This document shows positions 17,674 through 25,671 of a DNA stretch of 59,644 bases, in pieces. The position numbers and the translations under genes were made by a program. Below the pieces are notes generated by a model that was not told the origin of the DNA, did not search any database, and worked only from the letters and a program-made list of their open reading frames with translations. The number at the start of each line of letters is the position of its first letter. The stretch's first letter is position 1. This DNA comes from an uncultured Bacilli bacterium (lineage in GTDB: Bacteria; Bacillota_I; Bacilli_A; RF39; UBA660), in assembly GCA_934131005.1 (NCBI GenBank), contig CAKOYV010000008.1, forward strand, positions 1 through 59,644. The letters run 5' to 3'.

Positions 17674-19836
17674 ATGAATCAAGATATTATTAAAGAAATT
17701 GCTGGTTTATTAGATGTTAAAAATAAACAAGTGGAAAGTGTACTTAAACTTTTAGAAGAAGGGAATACAGTACCTTTTATTGCTAGATATAGAAAAGAAG
17801 CTACTGGAGCTTTAGATGAAGAACAAATTAGAAAGATTAGTGATGTATATGATTATCAAGTTTCTTTATTAAAAAGAAAAGAAGATGTAATTAGACTAAT
17901 TGATGAAAAAGATTTGCTTACTGATGAAATTAAAAAAAATATTATGAAGTGTGAAAAGTTAGTAGAAGTTGAAGATATATATAGACCATTTAAAGAGAAA
18001 AAAAAGACTAAAGCAACAGAGGCTATTAAAAATGGCTTAGAACCTTTAGCTAAAATTATTATGTCTTTTCCGGATAAAATTGATTTAGAAGAAGTTGCTA
18101 GTAATTATTTGAACGAGAAAATTACTAGTGTTGATGATGCTATTCAAGGTGCTAAGTATATTATTGCTGAATGGATTAGTGATAATGCTAGTTATAGAAA
18201 ATATTTAAGACATAATATGATGAATTATGGTTTGATTGCTTCTAAATTAAAGAAAAAAGCTGTTGATGATGATCATATTTATGAAATGTATTATGACTAT
18301 AGTGAAAAAATAAAATATATTAAACCACATAGAATTTTAGCAATGAATCGTGGAGAAAAAGAAGGAATTCTTAGTGTTGGAGTACAAATAGATGATGAAT
18401 ATGTATTGGGATGGTTTGATAAAAAGATTATTAAAAAAGAATCTTCTTGCGTTACTTCTATCGTTCGAGATGCTATTAGAGATAGTTATAAACGATTAAT
18501 TTTTCCTAGTGTAGAAAGAGAAGTTAGAGCAGAACTTAAGGCTAATTCTGAAGATGGTGCTATTGAAATATTTGGAAAAAATTTAGAAAAATTACTACTT
18601 ACTCCTCCTATGAAAGATAAAATTGTTTTAGGTTTTGATCCGGCTTATAGAACTGGATGTAAGTTGGCTGTTATTGATACTGCTAGTAGAATTTTAAATA
18701 TTAGTAAAATTTATCCTCATGAACCACATAATAAGTGGGATGAAGCGAAAAAAGTTATTAAAGATTTAATCAAAAAATATAATATTGATGTGATTGCTGT
18801 TGGTAATGGAACAGCTTCGCGTGAGAGTGAAAAGTTAGTAGCAGAAGTTTGTCAAGAATATACTGATAAAAAAATTGCTTTTGTTATTGTTAGTGAGGCT
18901 GGTGCTTCTGTTTATTCTGCTTCAAAATTAGCCATTAGCGAGTTTCCTGATTTACATGTTGAAGAAAGAAGTGCTATTAGTATTGGTAGAAGATTACAGG
19001 ATCCTTTAAGTGAATTAGTTAAAATAGATCCTAAAAGTATTGGTGTTGGTCAATACCAACATGATGTTAATCAAAAAAAATTAAATGAATCTTTAGACTT
19101 TGTTGTTAGCAAAGCTGTTAATTCAGTTGGTGTTAATATTAATACAGCTAGTAGTTCAATTTTAAAATATGTCTCTGGATTAACTAAAACAACAATTAAT
19201 AAGCTTATTAAATACAGAGAAGAACATGGTAAGATAAAGTCTAGGGAGGAAATTATTAATAATAAAATTTTGTCTAGTAAGATTTTTGAACAATCTATTG
19301 GTTTTATGAGAGTCATAGATGGTGATGATATTTTAGATAAAACACCTATTCATCCAGAAAGTTATAAAGATGCTATTAAATTAATAAATGATGCTGGATT
19401 TGATGTTAAAGATATTGGTAGTGGTGAACTTGCTGATAAGCTTGATAGCATTGATGTTGATAAATATTCTAAGGATAATGGTGTTGATAAATATACTTTA
19501 GAAGATATCATTAAATGCTTAAAACAACCTAATAGAGATTTTCGAGATGATTATCAAAAACCACTTCTTAAAAGTGATGTTTTAGAAATTGAAGATCTTA
19601 AAAGAGGGATGGAACTTCAAGGAACTGTTAGAAATGTAGTCGATTTTGGTGTGTTTATTGATATTGGATTACATGATGATGGTTTAGCACACATTTCTAA
19701 ATTAACAAAACAATATATTAAGCATCCAATGGAGGTTGTTAACGTTGGAGATATTGTTACTTGTTGGGTTGATGATATTAACTTAGATAGGCATAAAGTT
19801 AGCTTAACTTTGATTGATCCTGAGAAAAATTTATAA
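17674..19836 (+). CDS. tex: Tex-family RNA-binding protein
   Basis: A 720-residue Tex/Spt6-like protein. Regions in order are an N-terminal HTH and helical part with VPFIARYRKEATGALDEEQ, a YqgF/RNase-H-like domain (GFDPAYRTGCKLAVID, near residue 322), helix-hairpin-helix segments (about residues 490-560), and a C-terminal S1 domain (GTVRNVVDFGVFIDIG, about 640-715). It affects transcription and RNA turnover. An extended -10 (TGATATAAT, 17615-17623) and a weak GAAGAT/ATCTTC hairpin with T-run sit just upstream, so mild attenuation is possible. The ribosome site is AAGGGAAG. Confidence 0.96.
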   Translation: MNQDIIKEIAGLLDVKNKQVESVLKLLEEGNTVPFIARYRKEATGALDEEQIRKISDVYDYQVSLLKRKEDVIRLIDEKDLLTDEIKKNIMKCEKLVEVEDIYRPFKEKKKTKATEAIKNGLEPLAKIIMSFPDKIDLEEVASNYLNEKITSVDDAIQGAKYIIAEWISDNASYRKYLRHNMMNYGLIASKLKKKAVDDDHIYEMYYDYSEKIKYIKPHRILAMNRGEKEGILSVGVQIDDEYVLGWFDKKIIKKESSCVTSIVRDAIRDSYKRLIFPSVEREVRAELKANSEDGAIEIFGKNLEKLLLTPPMKDKIVLGFDPAYRTGCKLAVIDTASRILNISKIYPHEPHNKWDEAKKVIKDLIKKYNIDVIAVGNGTASRESEKLVAEVCQEYTDKKIAFVIVSEAGASVYSASKLAISEFPDLHVEERSAISIGRRLQDPLSELVKIDPKSIGVGQYQHDVNQKKLNESLDFVVSKAVNSVGVNINTASSSILKYVSGLTKTTINKLIKYREEHGKIKSREEIINNKILSSKIFEQSIGFMRVIDGDDILDKTPIHPESYKDAIKLINDAGFDVKDIGSGELADKLDSIDVDKYSKDNGVDKYTLEDIIKCLKQPNRDFRDDYQKPLLKSDVLEIEDLKRGMELQGTVRNVVDFGVFIDIGLHDDGLAHISKLTKQYIKHPMEVVNVGDIVTCWVDDINLDRHKVSLTLIDPEKNL

Positions 19837-19842
19837 AATAGC

Positions 19843-19871
19843 TTGACATGTAGATAATTATATTTTATAAT
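19843..19871 (+). promoter_or_regulatory. Consensus sigma-A promoter of tRNA-Gly
   Basis: TTGACA (19843-19848), exactly 17 bases, TATAAT (19866-19871). Both hexamers are perfect. The transcript would begin about 14 bases before the tRNA 5' end. Confidence 0.92.
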
Positions 19872-19891
19872 TTTAATTGTCTACTTGTTGT

Positions 19892-19966
19892 GCAGATGTG
19901 GTTCAACGATTAGAATTCGGCCTTGCCAAGGCTGAGACGGGGGTTTGACTCCCCTCATCTGCTCCA
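19892..19966 (+). tRNA. tRNA-Gly (anticodon GCC)
   Basis: The acceptor arms GCAGATG (19892-19898) and CATCTGC (19956-19962) pair fully. The anticodon loop TTGCCAA gives GCC at 19925-19927, and the T arm is GGGG/CCCC around TTTGACT. The discriminator is T and CCA is encoded (19964-19966). The glycine identity is clear from the anticodon. The T loop TTTGACT differs from the common TTCGANT. It is a single-gene transcript with a perfect promoter and its own terminator. Confidence 0.95.
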
Positions 19967-19977
19967 GTTGATAATTC

Positions 19978-20011
19978 AGTTGAGCTTTTAATCAGAAGTT
20001 CAACTTTTTTT
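19978..20011 (+). terminator. Intrinsic terminator of tRNA-Gly
   Basis: AGTTGAGCTTTT and AGAAGTTCAACT pair over 12 bp (two G-T pairs) with loop AATC and T7 after. Confidence 0.9.
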
Positions 20012-20258
20012 ATTATTAAGTTTCAATTCTAAATGGAATTGTTTTTTTATTAAATATTGTATTAACTTTATTTAAATTAAAATTAAAATTATAATTTTAT
20101 TAACTGTGAAATAATTTTGTTATCTAATTAAATAATATTTATTTATGTTAATTTTGATAATATAGATATATTTTGCTGTTAACACAATGATTATTTTAGT
20201 TCTATAAACTAACGTTGTTGTATTGAATAAAATTAAATATTATGAAAAGGTAATTTTA
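20012..20258. other. A+T-rich intergenic stretch without a recognised gene
   Basis: About 250 bases between the tRNA terminator and the promoter of the GGDEF gene. I see no open reading frame with a ribosome site, no tRNA and no stable hairpin. It could hold a regulatory site for the GGDEF gene. Confidence 0.5.
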
Positions 20259-20267
20259 TGATATAAT
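20259..20267 (+). promoter_or_regulatory. Extended -10 promoter of the GGDEF gene
   Basis: TGA followed by TATAAT about 35 bases before the start codon; no convincing -35. Confidence 0.5.
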
Positions 20268-20301
20268 AGTTAACCGAAAAAGAAATTTGGAGGTGATTTT
20301 A

Positions 20302-21561
20302 ATGCAAAAAAATGAATTTGTTGATGAATTAAGTGGTATTAATAATGAATTATATCTTAAAGAAACATATAAAAAATATATAAATAAAAATCCTAATTCT
20401 CACCTTGTTATAATTGATATGGAAAAATTCAAACAAATTAATGATACTTATGGACATAATATTGGAGATAAATATTTAAAAATTTTAGCAAATATACTTA
20501 ATATAAGTTTCTTTGATTCTATTGTTGTTAGATTACATGGTGATGAATTTGCAATAGTTACCAATATGGATGAACAACAAATTGGCAAGATTTTTGAATT
20601 AATAGAACAAAAAATCACCTTAATAGTTGATAATGAGCAGATTCCTGTTCCTTTTAGAATAAATGCTGGTAGTGCATATGCTTGTGATAACTTAGATTGT
20701 GCTTTTGAAAAGGCCGATTTAATGATGTATAGCGCTAAAAGGCAAGGTTTGTTTTATCAAAAATTTGATGAAAAAGTTTGGAATACAAAGATACAAGAAA
20801 AACAAATTTTAGATAAATTTTTTAATAATTTGAAAAATGGCTCTTTATCCTATAGTAAAAGAGAAGTATTTACACTTGATGGTAAGGAGACTAATATTTT
20901 TCAAATTAATACTAGAGATGAAAATGGTGATATATTATTTGAAAAAGATCATTATGAAATATTGAGAAATAATAGAGTTAAGTACAAATTAGATAATTAT
21001 AATATTGTTTTTTTACTAGAAAATATTATTCATAATAAAAAAGATACAAGTATTATTAATATAGATTATACATCTATAATTGGAAATAATAAATTACTTG
21101 ACTATTTAAAAAAACTAAGTACTATTAATAGTAAATTTAGCGATAATATTATTATTAGTATTAAAATGTATTCTAGTATTACTCAAAATGATAGCATTGT
21201 TTTATTAAATAATATTAATATACTAAGAAAGTTGGGATTTAGAATTAAAATTGATAAACTAAATGAATACTCTAATGATGCTATATGGATGCATTCTGGA
21301 GCCTCTTTTGTGGGCTTTGATAATCATTTTATTGATTTAGCAATGCTGGATGACAAAGCTAATTATTGGCTACATACTAAAATAGATATGATGCTAAATT
21401 GTCCTAATACTGATATAACACCTATAATTACTCATATTGATACAGATAGAAAACATAATTATATTAAAAATAATTTTGATGACAATATTTTGGTTACTGG
21501 CAATTATTATGGTAAAGAAAAAAAGTTGATATTAAAAAGAAAAAATTCTTCTAAAAACTAG
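20302..21561 (+). CDS. GGDEF-EAL hybrid protein with degenerate EAL domain
   Basis: A 419-residue cytoplasmic protein without a sensor or membrane part. The N-terminal GGDEF domain (about residues 5-165) keeps the metal and substrate loop (IDMEKFKQINDTYGHNIGD), but the signature reads HGDEF instead of GGDEF. The C-terminal half follows the EAL fold with key residues lost: FQI replaces the ExL motif, and the DDFG loop is replaced by IDKLNEYS. A final VTGNYYGK recalls the last EAL strand. So phosphodiesterase activity is very unlikely and cyclase activity doubtful; a nucleotide-binding effector is possible. The start ATG follows GGAGGTGA. Confidence 0.85.
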   Translation: MQKNEFVDELSGINNELYLKETYKKYINKNPNSHLVIIDMEKFKQINDTYGHNIGDKYLKILANILNISFFDSIVVRLHGDEFAIVTNMDEQQIGKIFELIEQKITLIVDNEQIPVPFRINAGSAYACDNLDCAFEKADLMMYSAKRQGLFYQKFDEKVWNTKIQEKQILDKFFNNLKNGSLSYSKREVFTLDGKETNIFQINTRDENGDILFEKDHYEILRNNRVKYKLDNYNIVFLLENIIHNKKDTSIINIDYTSIIGNNKLLDYLKKLSTINSKFSDNIIISIKMYSSITQNDSIVLLNNINILRKLGFRIKIDKLNEYSNDAIWMHSGASFVGFDNHFIDLAMLDDKANYWLHTKIDMMLNCPNTDITPIITHIDTDRKHNYIKNNFDDNILVTGNYYGKEKKLILKRKNSSKN

Positions 21562-21573
21562 AGGAATTTTTTT
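21543..21573 (+). terminator. Intrinsic terminator of the GGDEF gene
   Basis: AAATTCTTCTA and TAGAGGAATTT pair over 11 bp with a 5-base loop and T7. The TAG stop codon is the start of the second arm. Confidence 0.85.
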
Positions 21574-21575
21574 GT

Positions 21576-21950
21576 TCAATTGCTCTTACTTTTAATAAAC
21601 TCATTTTTTATCCAAGCCATTATTAAATCTACCACATAATTTTTTTCTGATTCTGTTAGATCTTTTTTGACAGGAATATGATGCCATTTATACATACACT
21701 TACGACAACAAGTTGCTGTTGCATGTTGAGCAATAAATGTTGGGTGACCGTGGTATGGTGTTTGCTTGCCATCGTTTGGTATATTAGAACTCGATAATCT
21801 TTTGTTGACAAAATCACGTGTGTGTTCTTTTATTGTTATCATTCCTTTTTTTCTTATATATTCGATATCTTTTTCTTTTAATTTAAAACTACTTCTAAAT
21901 TTTGATTTTGATAAGTTATATAATATTTTTTCTAAATTTTTATCAGTCAT
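21576..21950 (-). CDS. DUF4186 family protein
   Basis: A 124-residue protein with the DUF4186 signature: SKFRSSFKL, then RDFVNKRLSSSNIPNDGKQTP, GHPTFIAQHATATCCRKC and KWHHIP. The clustered Cys and His (two CC/CxxC cysteines and several histidines) suggest a metal site. Function is unknown. It is a single gene convergent with the GGDEF gene. The ribosome site is AGGTGA. Confidence 0.9.
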   Translation of the reverse strand: MTDKNLEKILYNLSKSKFRSSFKLKEKDIEYIRKKGMITIKEHTRDFVNKRLSSSNIPNDGKQTPYHGHPTFIAQHATATCCRKCMYKWHHIPVKKDLTESEKNYVVDLIMAWIKNEFIKSKSN

Positions 21951-22072
21951 TTTATCACCTAAATCATTATAGCATAAAAATTTGATAGCTTGTTAACATA
22001 GAGTTTTTGATTTGTCAAATAACTAATTAAAGATATTATTTTCATTGTATATCTAAAATAATTTTATTTTTG

Positions 22073-22081
22073 TGCTATGAT
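22073..22081 (+). promoter_or_regulatory. Extended -10 promoter of the LytTR gene
   Basis: TGC followed by TATGAT about 50 bases before the start. Nearby GTTAACAT (21993-22000) and ATGTTAAC (22083-22090) form a distant inverted pair that could be a regulator site, but this is speculative. Confidence 0.4.
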
Positions 22082-22129
22082 TTATGTTAACCTTGCTTTG
22101 TAAGAATAAGCTAGTTAGGAGATATTAAA

Positions 22130-22870
22130 ATGTTTAATTTTATTATTTATGAAGATAATAATACAATTGTAAAAATTTATGAGGATGTGATAAGAAAATT
22201 TATAAATAAGAAAAATTGTAATTATGAAATTTGGATAATTAATAAATTTAATTGTGGTGATTTAGAAAAAATAATTAATGATATTTCTGGAAAAAAGATT
22301 TATTTATTAGATGTTGAGGTTCCACAAAAAAGTGGTTTAGAAGTAGCTAGAGATATTAGAGAAAGTGGGGATTGGACTAGTCAAATTATTGTTATTAGTA
22401 ATTTTAATAAGTATAGCAAAATTGGAATTACTAATAGATTATTAATGTTAAATTTTATTTCTAAAAAGAATAATGTTAAAAAGGAATTAAATTTTTCTTT
22501 AAATGTTGCTTATAATATATTGAGAAGGCAAAATTCTTTAGTTTTTCAATATAATAGTGAAATATTTCAAATTTTATATACTGATATTTGTTATATAGAA
22601 AAAAATTTGAATAATAATGATTCAACTATTGTTACTAAGGATAATAGTAAGTATATTATAAATAAATCTATTAATAAATTAATGGAAATGTTTAGGGATG
22701 AGAAGAATTTCTTTAAGACACATAGGAGTTGTATTGTTAATCTTGATAATATTACTTGTTTTGATATAAAGAGAAATATTATCAAGTTTAAGAGTTCACA
22801 AATTAATTTAGTTTCAAGAAATAGAAGAAAAGAGTTGAAAAATAGACTTTTGAATAAAATTAATATTTGA
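22130..22870 (+). CDS. LytTR-type response regulator (orphan)
   Basis: A 246-residue transcription factor. The receiver domain (about residues 1-125) has YEDNN at the start for the acidic pocket, the phosphorylated aspartate in YLLDVEVPQKSG, and FISKK with the conserved lysine. The LytTR DNA-binding domain (about 140-243) has ICYIEKN, FFKTHRSCIVNLDNI and SRNRRKELKNRL. This is the AgrA/ComE layout. No histidine kinase or peptide gene adjoins it, so its partner is elsewhere or absent. The ribosome site is AGGAGA. Confidence 0.92.
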   Translation: MFNFIIYEDNNTIVKIYEDVIRKFINKKNCNYEIWIINKFNCGDLEKIINDISGKKIYLLDVEVPQKSGLEVARDIRESGDWTSQIIVISNFNKYSKIGITNRLLMLNFISKKNNVKKELNFSLNVAYNILRRQNSLVFQYNSEIFQILYTDICYIEKNLNNNDSTIVTKDNSKYIINKSINKLMEMFRDEKNFFKTHRSCIVNLDNITCFDIKRNIIKFKSSQINLVSRNRRKELKNRLLNKINI

Positions 22871-22980
22871 TTTTTTAAATAACCAAAAATCATTATTTTT
22901 TTACCTTTTATCATTTATTTTACTTTGATTCAATTTTTTGTGATATTATTTGGGTGTAGTAAAATAATAAAGGAGGAGTT

Positions 22981-23199
22981 ATGAAAAGTAGAGTAAAGTG
23001 GTTTAATGATGCTAAGGGATATGGTTTTATTGAAAATAATGAATTGGAAGATGTATTTGTTCATTATTCACAAATTAAAAAGGACGGTTATAAATCTTTG
23101 ACAACTGGTGATATGGTTCAATTTGATTTGGTTACTACTGATAAAGGGTACCAAGCTCAAAATGTTTCTCTAGTTTTAGATAATGTTAATGTCATTTAA
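22981..23199 (+). CDS. Cold-shock protein (CspA family)
   Basis: A 72-residue single-strand nucleic acid chaperone with one cold-shock domain. RNP1 is KGYGFIEN and RNP2 is VFVHYSQI; the opening VKWFNDAKGYG is canonical. It binds mRNA and limits structure. The ATG follows AAAGGAGGAG, a near-perfect ribosome site. The end has a bidirectional terminator shared with the convergent gene. Confidence 0.96.
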   Translation: MKSRVKWFNDAKGYGFIENNELEDVFVHYSQIKKDGYKSLTTGDMVQFDLVTTDKGYQAQNVSLVLDNVNVI

Positions 23200-23225
23200 T
23201 ATATAGTTTTAAAGTAGAGAATTAA

Positions 23226-23258
23226 AAAAATAAGACTACAATGAATAGTCTTATTTTT
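23226..23258. terminator. Bidirectional terminator between csp and GGGtGRT gene
   Basis: AAAAATAAGACTA and TAGTCTTATTTTT form a perfect 13-bp stem with a 7-base loop; both ends have T-runs on their own strand. Confidence 0.9.
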
Positions 23259-23269
23259 AGGGTTATATA

Positions 23270-24271
23270 CTATTTTGATAGTGCTTCAGATACTTCTACA
23301 GCTACAGCTACTGTTGCTCCTACCATTGGGTTATTTCCCATGCCTATGAAGCCCATCATTTCTACGTGTGCTGGTACAGACGATGATCCTGCAAATTGTG
23401 CATCTGAATGCATTCTTCCCATTGTATCAGTCATACCGTAACTAGCTGGACCTGCTGCCATATTATCTGGATGTAATGTTCTTCCAGTTCCACCACCTGA
23501 TGCTACTGAAAAATATTTTTTACCTGCTTCTAATCTTTCTTTTTTATAAGTTCCTGCTACAGGATGTTGAAAACGAGTTGGATTTGTTGAGTTACCAGTA
23601 ATTGACACATCAACATTTTCATGCCACATTATAGCAACACCTTCTCTAACTTCATTTGCTCCATAACATTTTACTTTTGATCTTTCTGATTTTGAATAAG
23701 GAATTTCTTCAATAATGTTTAATTTTCCTGTATAAAAATCAAAATCTGTTTTTACATAAGTAAAGCCATTGATTCTAGAAATTATTTGGGCAGCATCTTT
23801 TCCTAAACCATTTAAAATTACTCTTAAAGGATTTTTTCTAACTTTGTTTGCTGTTAAAGCTATTTTGATAGCTCCCTCTGCTGCTGCAAATGACTCATGA
23901 CCAGCTAGGAATGCAAAACATTCAGTTTCTTCTGATAATAATCTAGCAGCTAAGTTTCCGTGACCTAAACCAACTTTTCTATCTTCTGCTACTGATCCTT
24001 CTAAACAGAATGCTTGTAATCCTTCTCCTATTGCTTTAGCTGCTTCGACTGCACTTTTACAATCTTTTTTTATAGCAATAGCTGCACCCAATGTATATGC
24101 CCAACAAGCATCTTCAAAACATATTTTTTGAGTATCTTTTGTTATTTCGTATGGATTTATACCTTTTTCTTGACAGATTTTTTGAGCCTCTTCAAGAGAA
24201 GATATTTCATATTTTTCCATTGTCTTTTTTATTTTATCTATTTTTCTTGCATAATTTTCAAATAATTCCAT
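23270..24271 (-). CDS. GGGtGRT protein
   Basis: A 333-residue soluble protein named for its GGGTGRT motif (residues about 256-262, in FSVASGGGTGRTLHPDN). The N-terminal half is helical, and two Gly/Ala-rich segments follow with FLAGHESFAAAEGA and a C-terminal MGMTDTMGRMHSDAQFAG-type region. The family is conserved but of unknown function. It lies 2 bases after an IscU-like gene, a pairing I know from other anaerobic bacteria. That pairing suggests a joint role, possibly metal or cofactor related, but no reaction can be assigned. Confidence 0.9.
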   Translation of the reverse strand: MELFENYARKIDKIKKTMEKYEISSLEEAQKICQEKGINPYEITKDTQKICFEDACWAYTLGAAIAIKKDCKSAVEAAKAIGEGLQAFCLEGSVAEDRKVGLGHGNLAARLLSEETECFAFLAGHESFAAAEGAIKIALTANKVRKNPLRVILNGLGKDAAQIISRINGFTYVKTDFDFYTGKLNIIEEIPYSKSERSKVKCYGANEVREGVAIMWHENVDVSITGNSTNPTRFQHPVAGTYKKERLEAGKKYFSVASGGGTGRTLHPDNMAAGPASYGMTDTMGRMHSDAQFAGSSSVPAHVEMMGFIGMGNNPMVGATVAVAVEVSEALSK

Positions 24272-24273
24272 AT

Positions 24274-24966
24274 TTATTCCTCCCTTGGATCTATTTTCTT
24301 TACTGCTTCTTCAAAACGTCCATATGTACCACTTGCTTCTTCAATTGCTTGCATTGGGTCCATTTTAGCTTTGATATTATCCATCATTTTTCCTAAATTT
24401 ACATATTTATAGCCAATGATTGTATCATTTTCGTCTAAACCAATTTCTACGATATATCCCTCAGCTAATTCTAGATATCTTGGTCCTTTTACTTTAGTAG
24501 AATAAATTGTTCCTACTTGACTTCTATGGCCTTTTCCTAAATCTTCTAGACCAGCTCCAACAGTTAATCCACCCTCAGAGAATGCAGATTGACTTCTACC
24601 ATATACTATTTGTAAGAATAGTTCTCTCATAGCTGTATTAATAGCATCACATACCAAATCTGTATTTAATGCTTCTAATATTGTTTTTCCTACTAATATT
24701 TCTCCAGCCATAGCAGCTGAATGAGTCATTCCAGAACATCCAATTGTTTCTACTAGGGCTTCTTCTATTATTCCATTTTTTATGTTTAATGTTAGCTTAC
24801 AAGCACCTTGTTGTGGTGCACACCAACCAATTCCGTGTGTTAATCCTGAAATATCTTTTATTTCTTTGGCTTGTACCCATTTTCCTTCTTCAGGAATTGG
24901 AGCAGGTCCATGATTAGCACCTTGTTTTATTTGACACATATTTTCTACTTCACTTGTGTATTTCAT
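24274..24966 (-). CDS. IscU/NifU-like scaffold-type protein paired with GGGtGRT
   Basis: A 230-residue protein annotated elsewhere as an iron-sulfur scaffold-like protein. Cysteines in GIGWCAPQQGACK, TIGCSGMTHSAAMAGE and TDLVCDAINTAM resemble the three IscU ligands and their spacing, and the order of strands and helices fits the NifU-N fold. It is larger than IscU (about 130 residues) with extra N- and C-terminal parts. The ATG at 24966 follows GGAGGTAAAA; an upstream ATG lies before that site. It is the first gene of the pair, with its own promoter. Confidence 0.85.
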   Translation of the reverse strand: MKYTSEVENMCQIKQGANHGPAPIPEEGKWVQAKEIKDISGLTHGIGWCAPQQGACKLTLNIKNGIIEEALVETIGCSGMTHSAAMAGEILVGKTILEALNTDLVCDAINTAMRELFLQIVYGRSQSAFSEGGLTVGAGLEDLGKGHRSQVGTIYSTKVKGPRYLELAEGYIVEIGLDENDTIIGYKYVNLGKMMDNIKAKMDPMQAIEEASGTYGRFEEAVKKIDPREE

Positions 24967-24991
24967 TTTTACCTCCACTTCTTTCTTGTAT

Positions 24992-25020
24992 ATTATAACA
25001 TTTTAGATTATACTCTGCAA
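24992..25020 (-). promoter_or_regulatory. Sigma-A promoter of the IscU-like/GGGtGRT pair
   Basis: Minus strand: TTGCAG (25015-25020), 17-base spacer, TATAAT (24992-24997). It faces away from the promoter of the membrane protein gene at 25086. Confidence 0.75.
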
Positions 25021-25035
25021 TATTTTTTTTAGACT

Positions 25036-25065
25036 TGACAAGAATTCTTGTATTATATTATAATG
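25036..25065 (+). promoter_or_regulatory. Promoter with perfect palindrome in the spacer
   Basis: TTGACA (25036-25041), 18-base spacer, TATAAT (25060-25065). The 14-base perfect palindrome ACAAGAATTCTTGT (25039-25052) overlaps the -35 and spacer, so a dimeric repressor site is plausible. Confidence 0.75.
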
Positions 25066-25085
25066 TTGTAAGCAAGGGTGATAAT

Positions 25086-25580
25086 ATGGAAAATTTAGTT
25101 CATTTTTTTATTGGATTGTTTGGGGGACTAAGTCGAGAAGTTATTATTTTTATTATTTCTTTAATGCCTATTTTAGAGCTTAGAGGTGGAATGTTGGCAG
25201 CGACAATTTTGCACGTTGACTTTATTAAAGCCTTAGGTATTTGTATTTTAGGTAATATTTTGCCTATTCCATTGATTTTAATTTTTTTAGAAAAGATTTT
25301 AGAAGTATTGGCAAAATGGAGTGTTACTAAAAAAGTTGTTCTATGGTTAGAAAAAAAAGTTGATAGTAAACGTGAACAGATTGATAAATATGGATATTTA
25401 GGATTAATTTTATTTGTTGGAATTCCTTTACCTGGAACTGGTGCTTGGACTGGAACGTTACTTGCTGTAATGTTAGGTCTTGATAAAAAGAAATCTTTTA
25501 TCTGTATAATGATTGGAGTTATTTTGGCTTCCATTATTATGAGTATTGTTTCTTATGGTATACTTGGAAATTTTGTATAA
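25086..25580 (+). CDS. Small multidrug export-type membrane protein (COG2426)
   Basis: A 164-residue inner-membrane protein with four or five hydrophobic segments. MPILELRGGMLAA and VGIPLPGTGAWTGTLLAV are the paired conserved motifs of the COG2426 'small multi-drug export' family. The true activity of this family is poorly known. The ATG at 25086 follows AAGGGTGATAAT; an in-frame start 51 bases upstream falls inside the promoter and is rejected. It is a single gene with promoter and terminator. Confidence 0.88.
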   Translation: MENLVHFFIGLFGGLSREVIIFIISLMPILELRGGMLAATILHVDFIKALGICILGNILPIPLILIFLEKILEVLAKWSVTKKVVLWLEKKVDSKREQIDKYGYLGLILFVGIPLPGTGAWTGTLLAVMLGLDKKKSFICIMIGVILASIIMSIVSYGILGNFV

Positions 25581-25597
25581 ATTCAAATTATTCTTTT

Positions 25598-25630
25598 AGA
25601 GTGTTGATGAAAAGTCAATGCTCTTTTATT
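25598..25630 (+). terminator. Intrinsic terminator of the COG2426 gene
   Basis: AGAGTGTTGA and TCAATGCTCT pair over 10 bp (two G-T pairs) with a 7-base loop and a T-rich tail. Confidence 0.7.
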
Positions 25631-25671
25631 TTTATCAAATTAAATTATTTTTTAATGTTAAAAAAAGATAA

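Noticed and set aside
25100..25534. Long minus-strand frame inside the COG2426 gene
   Set aside because: Antisense shadow of a hydrophobic gene; low-complexity product and no start signals.
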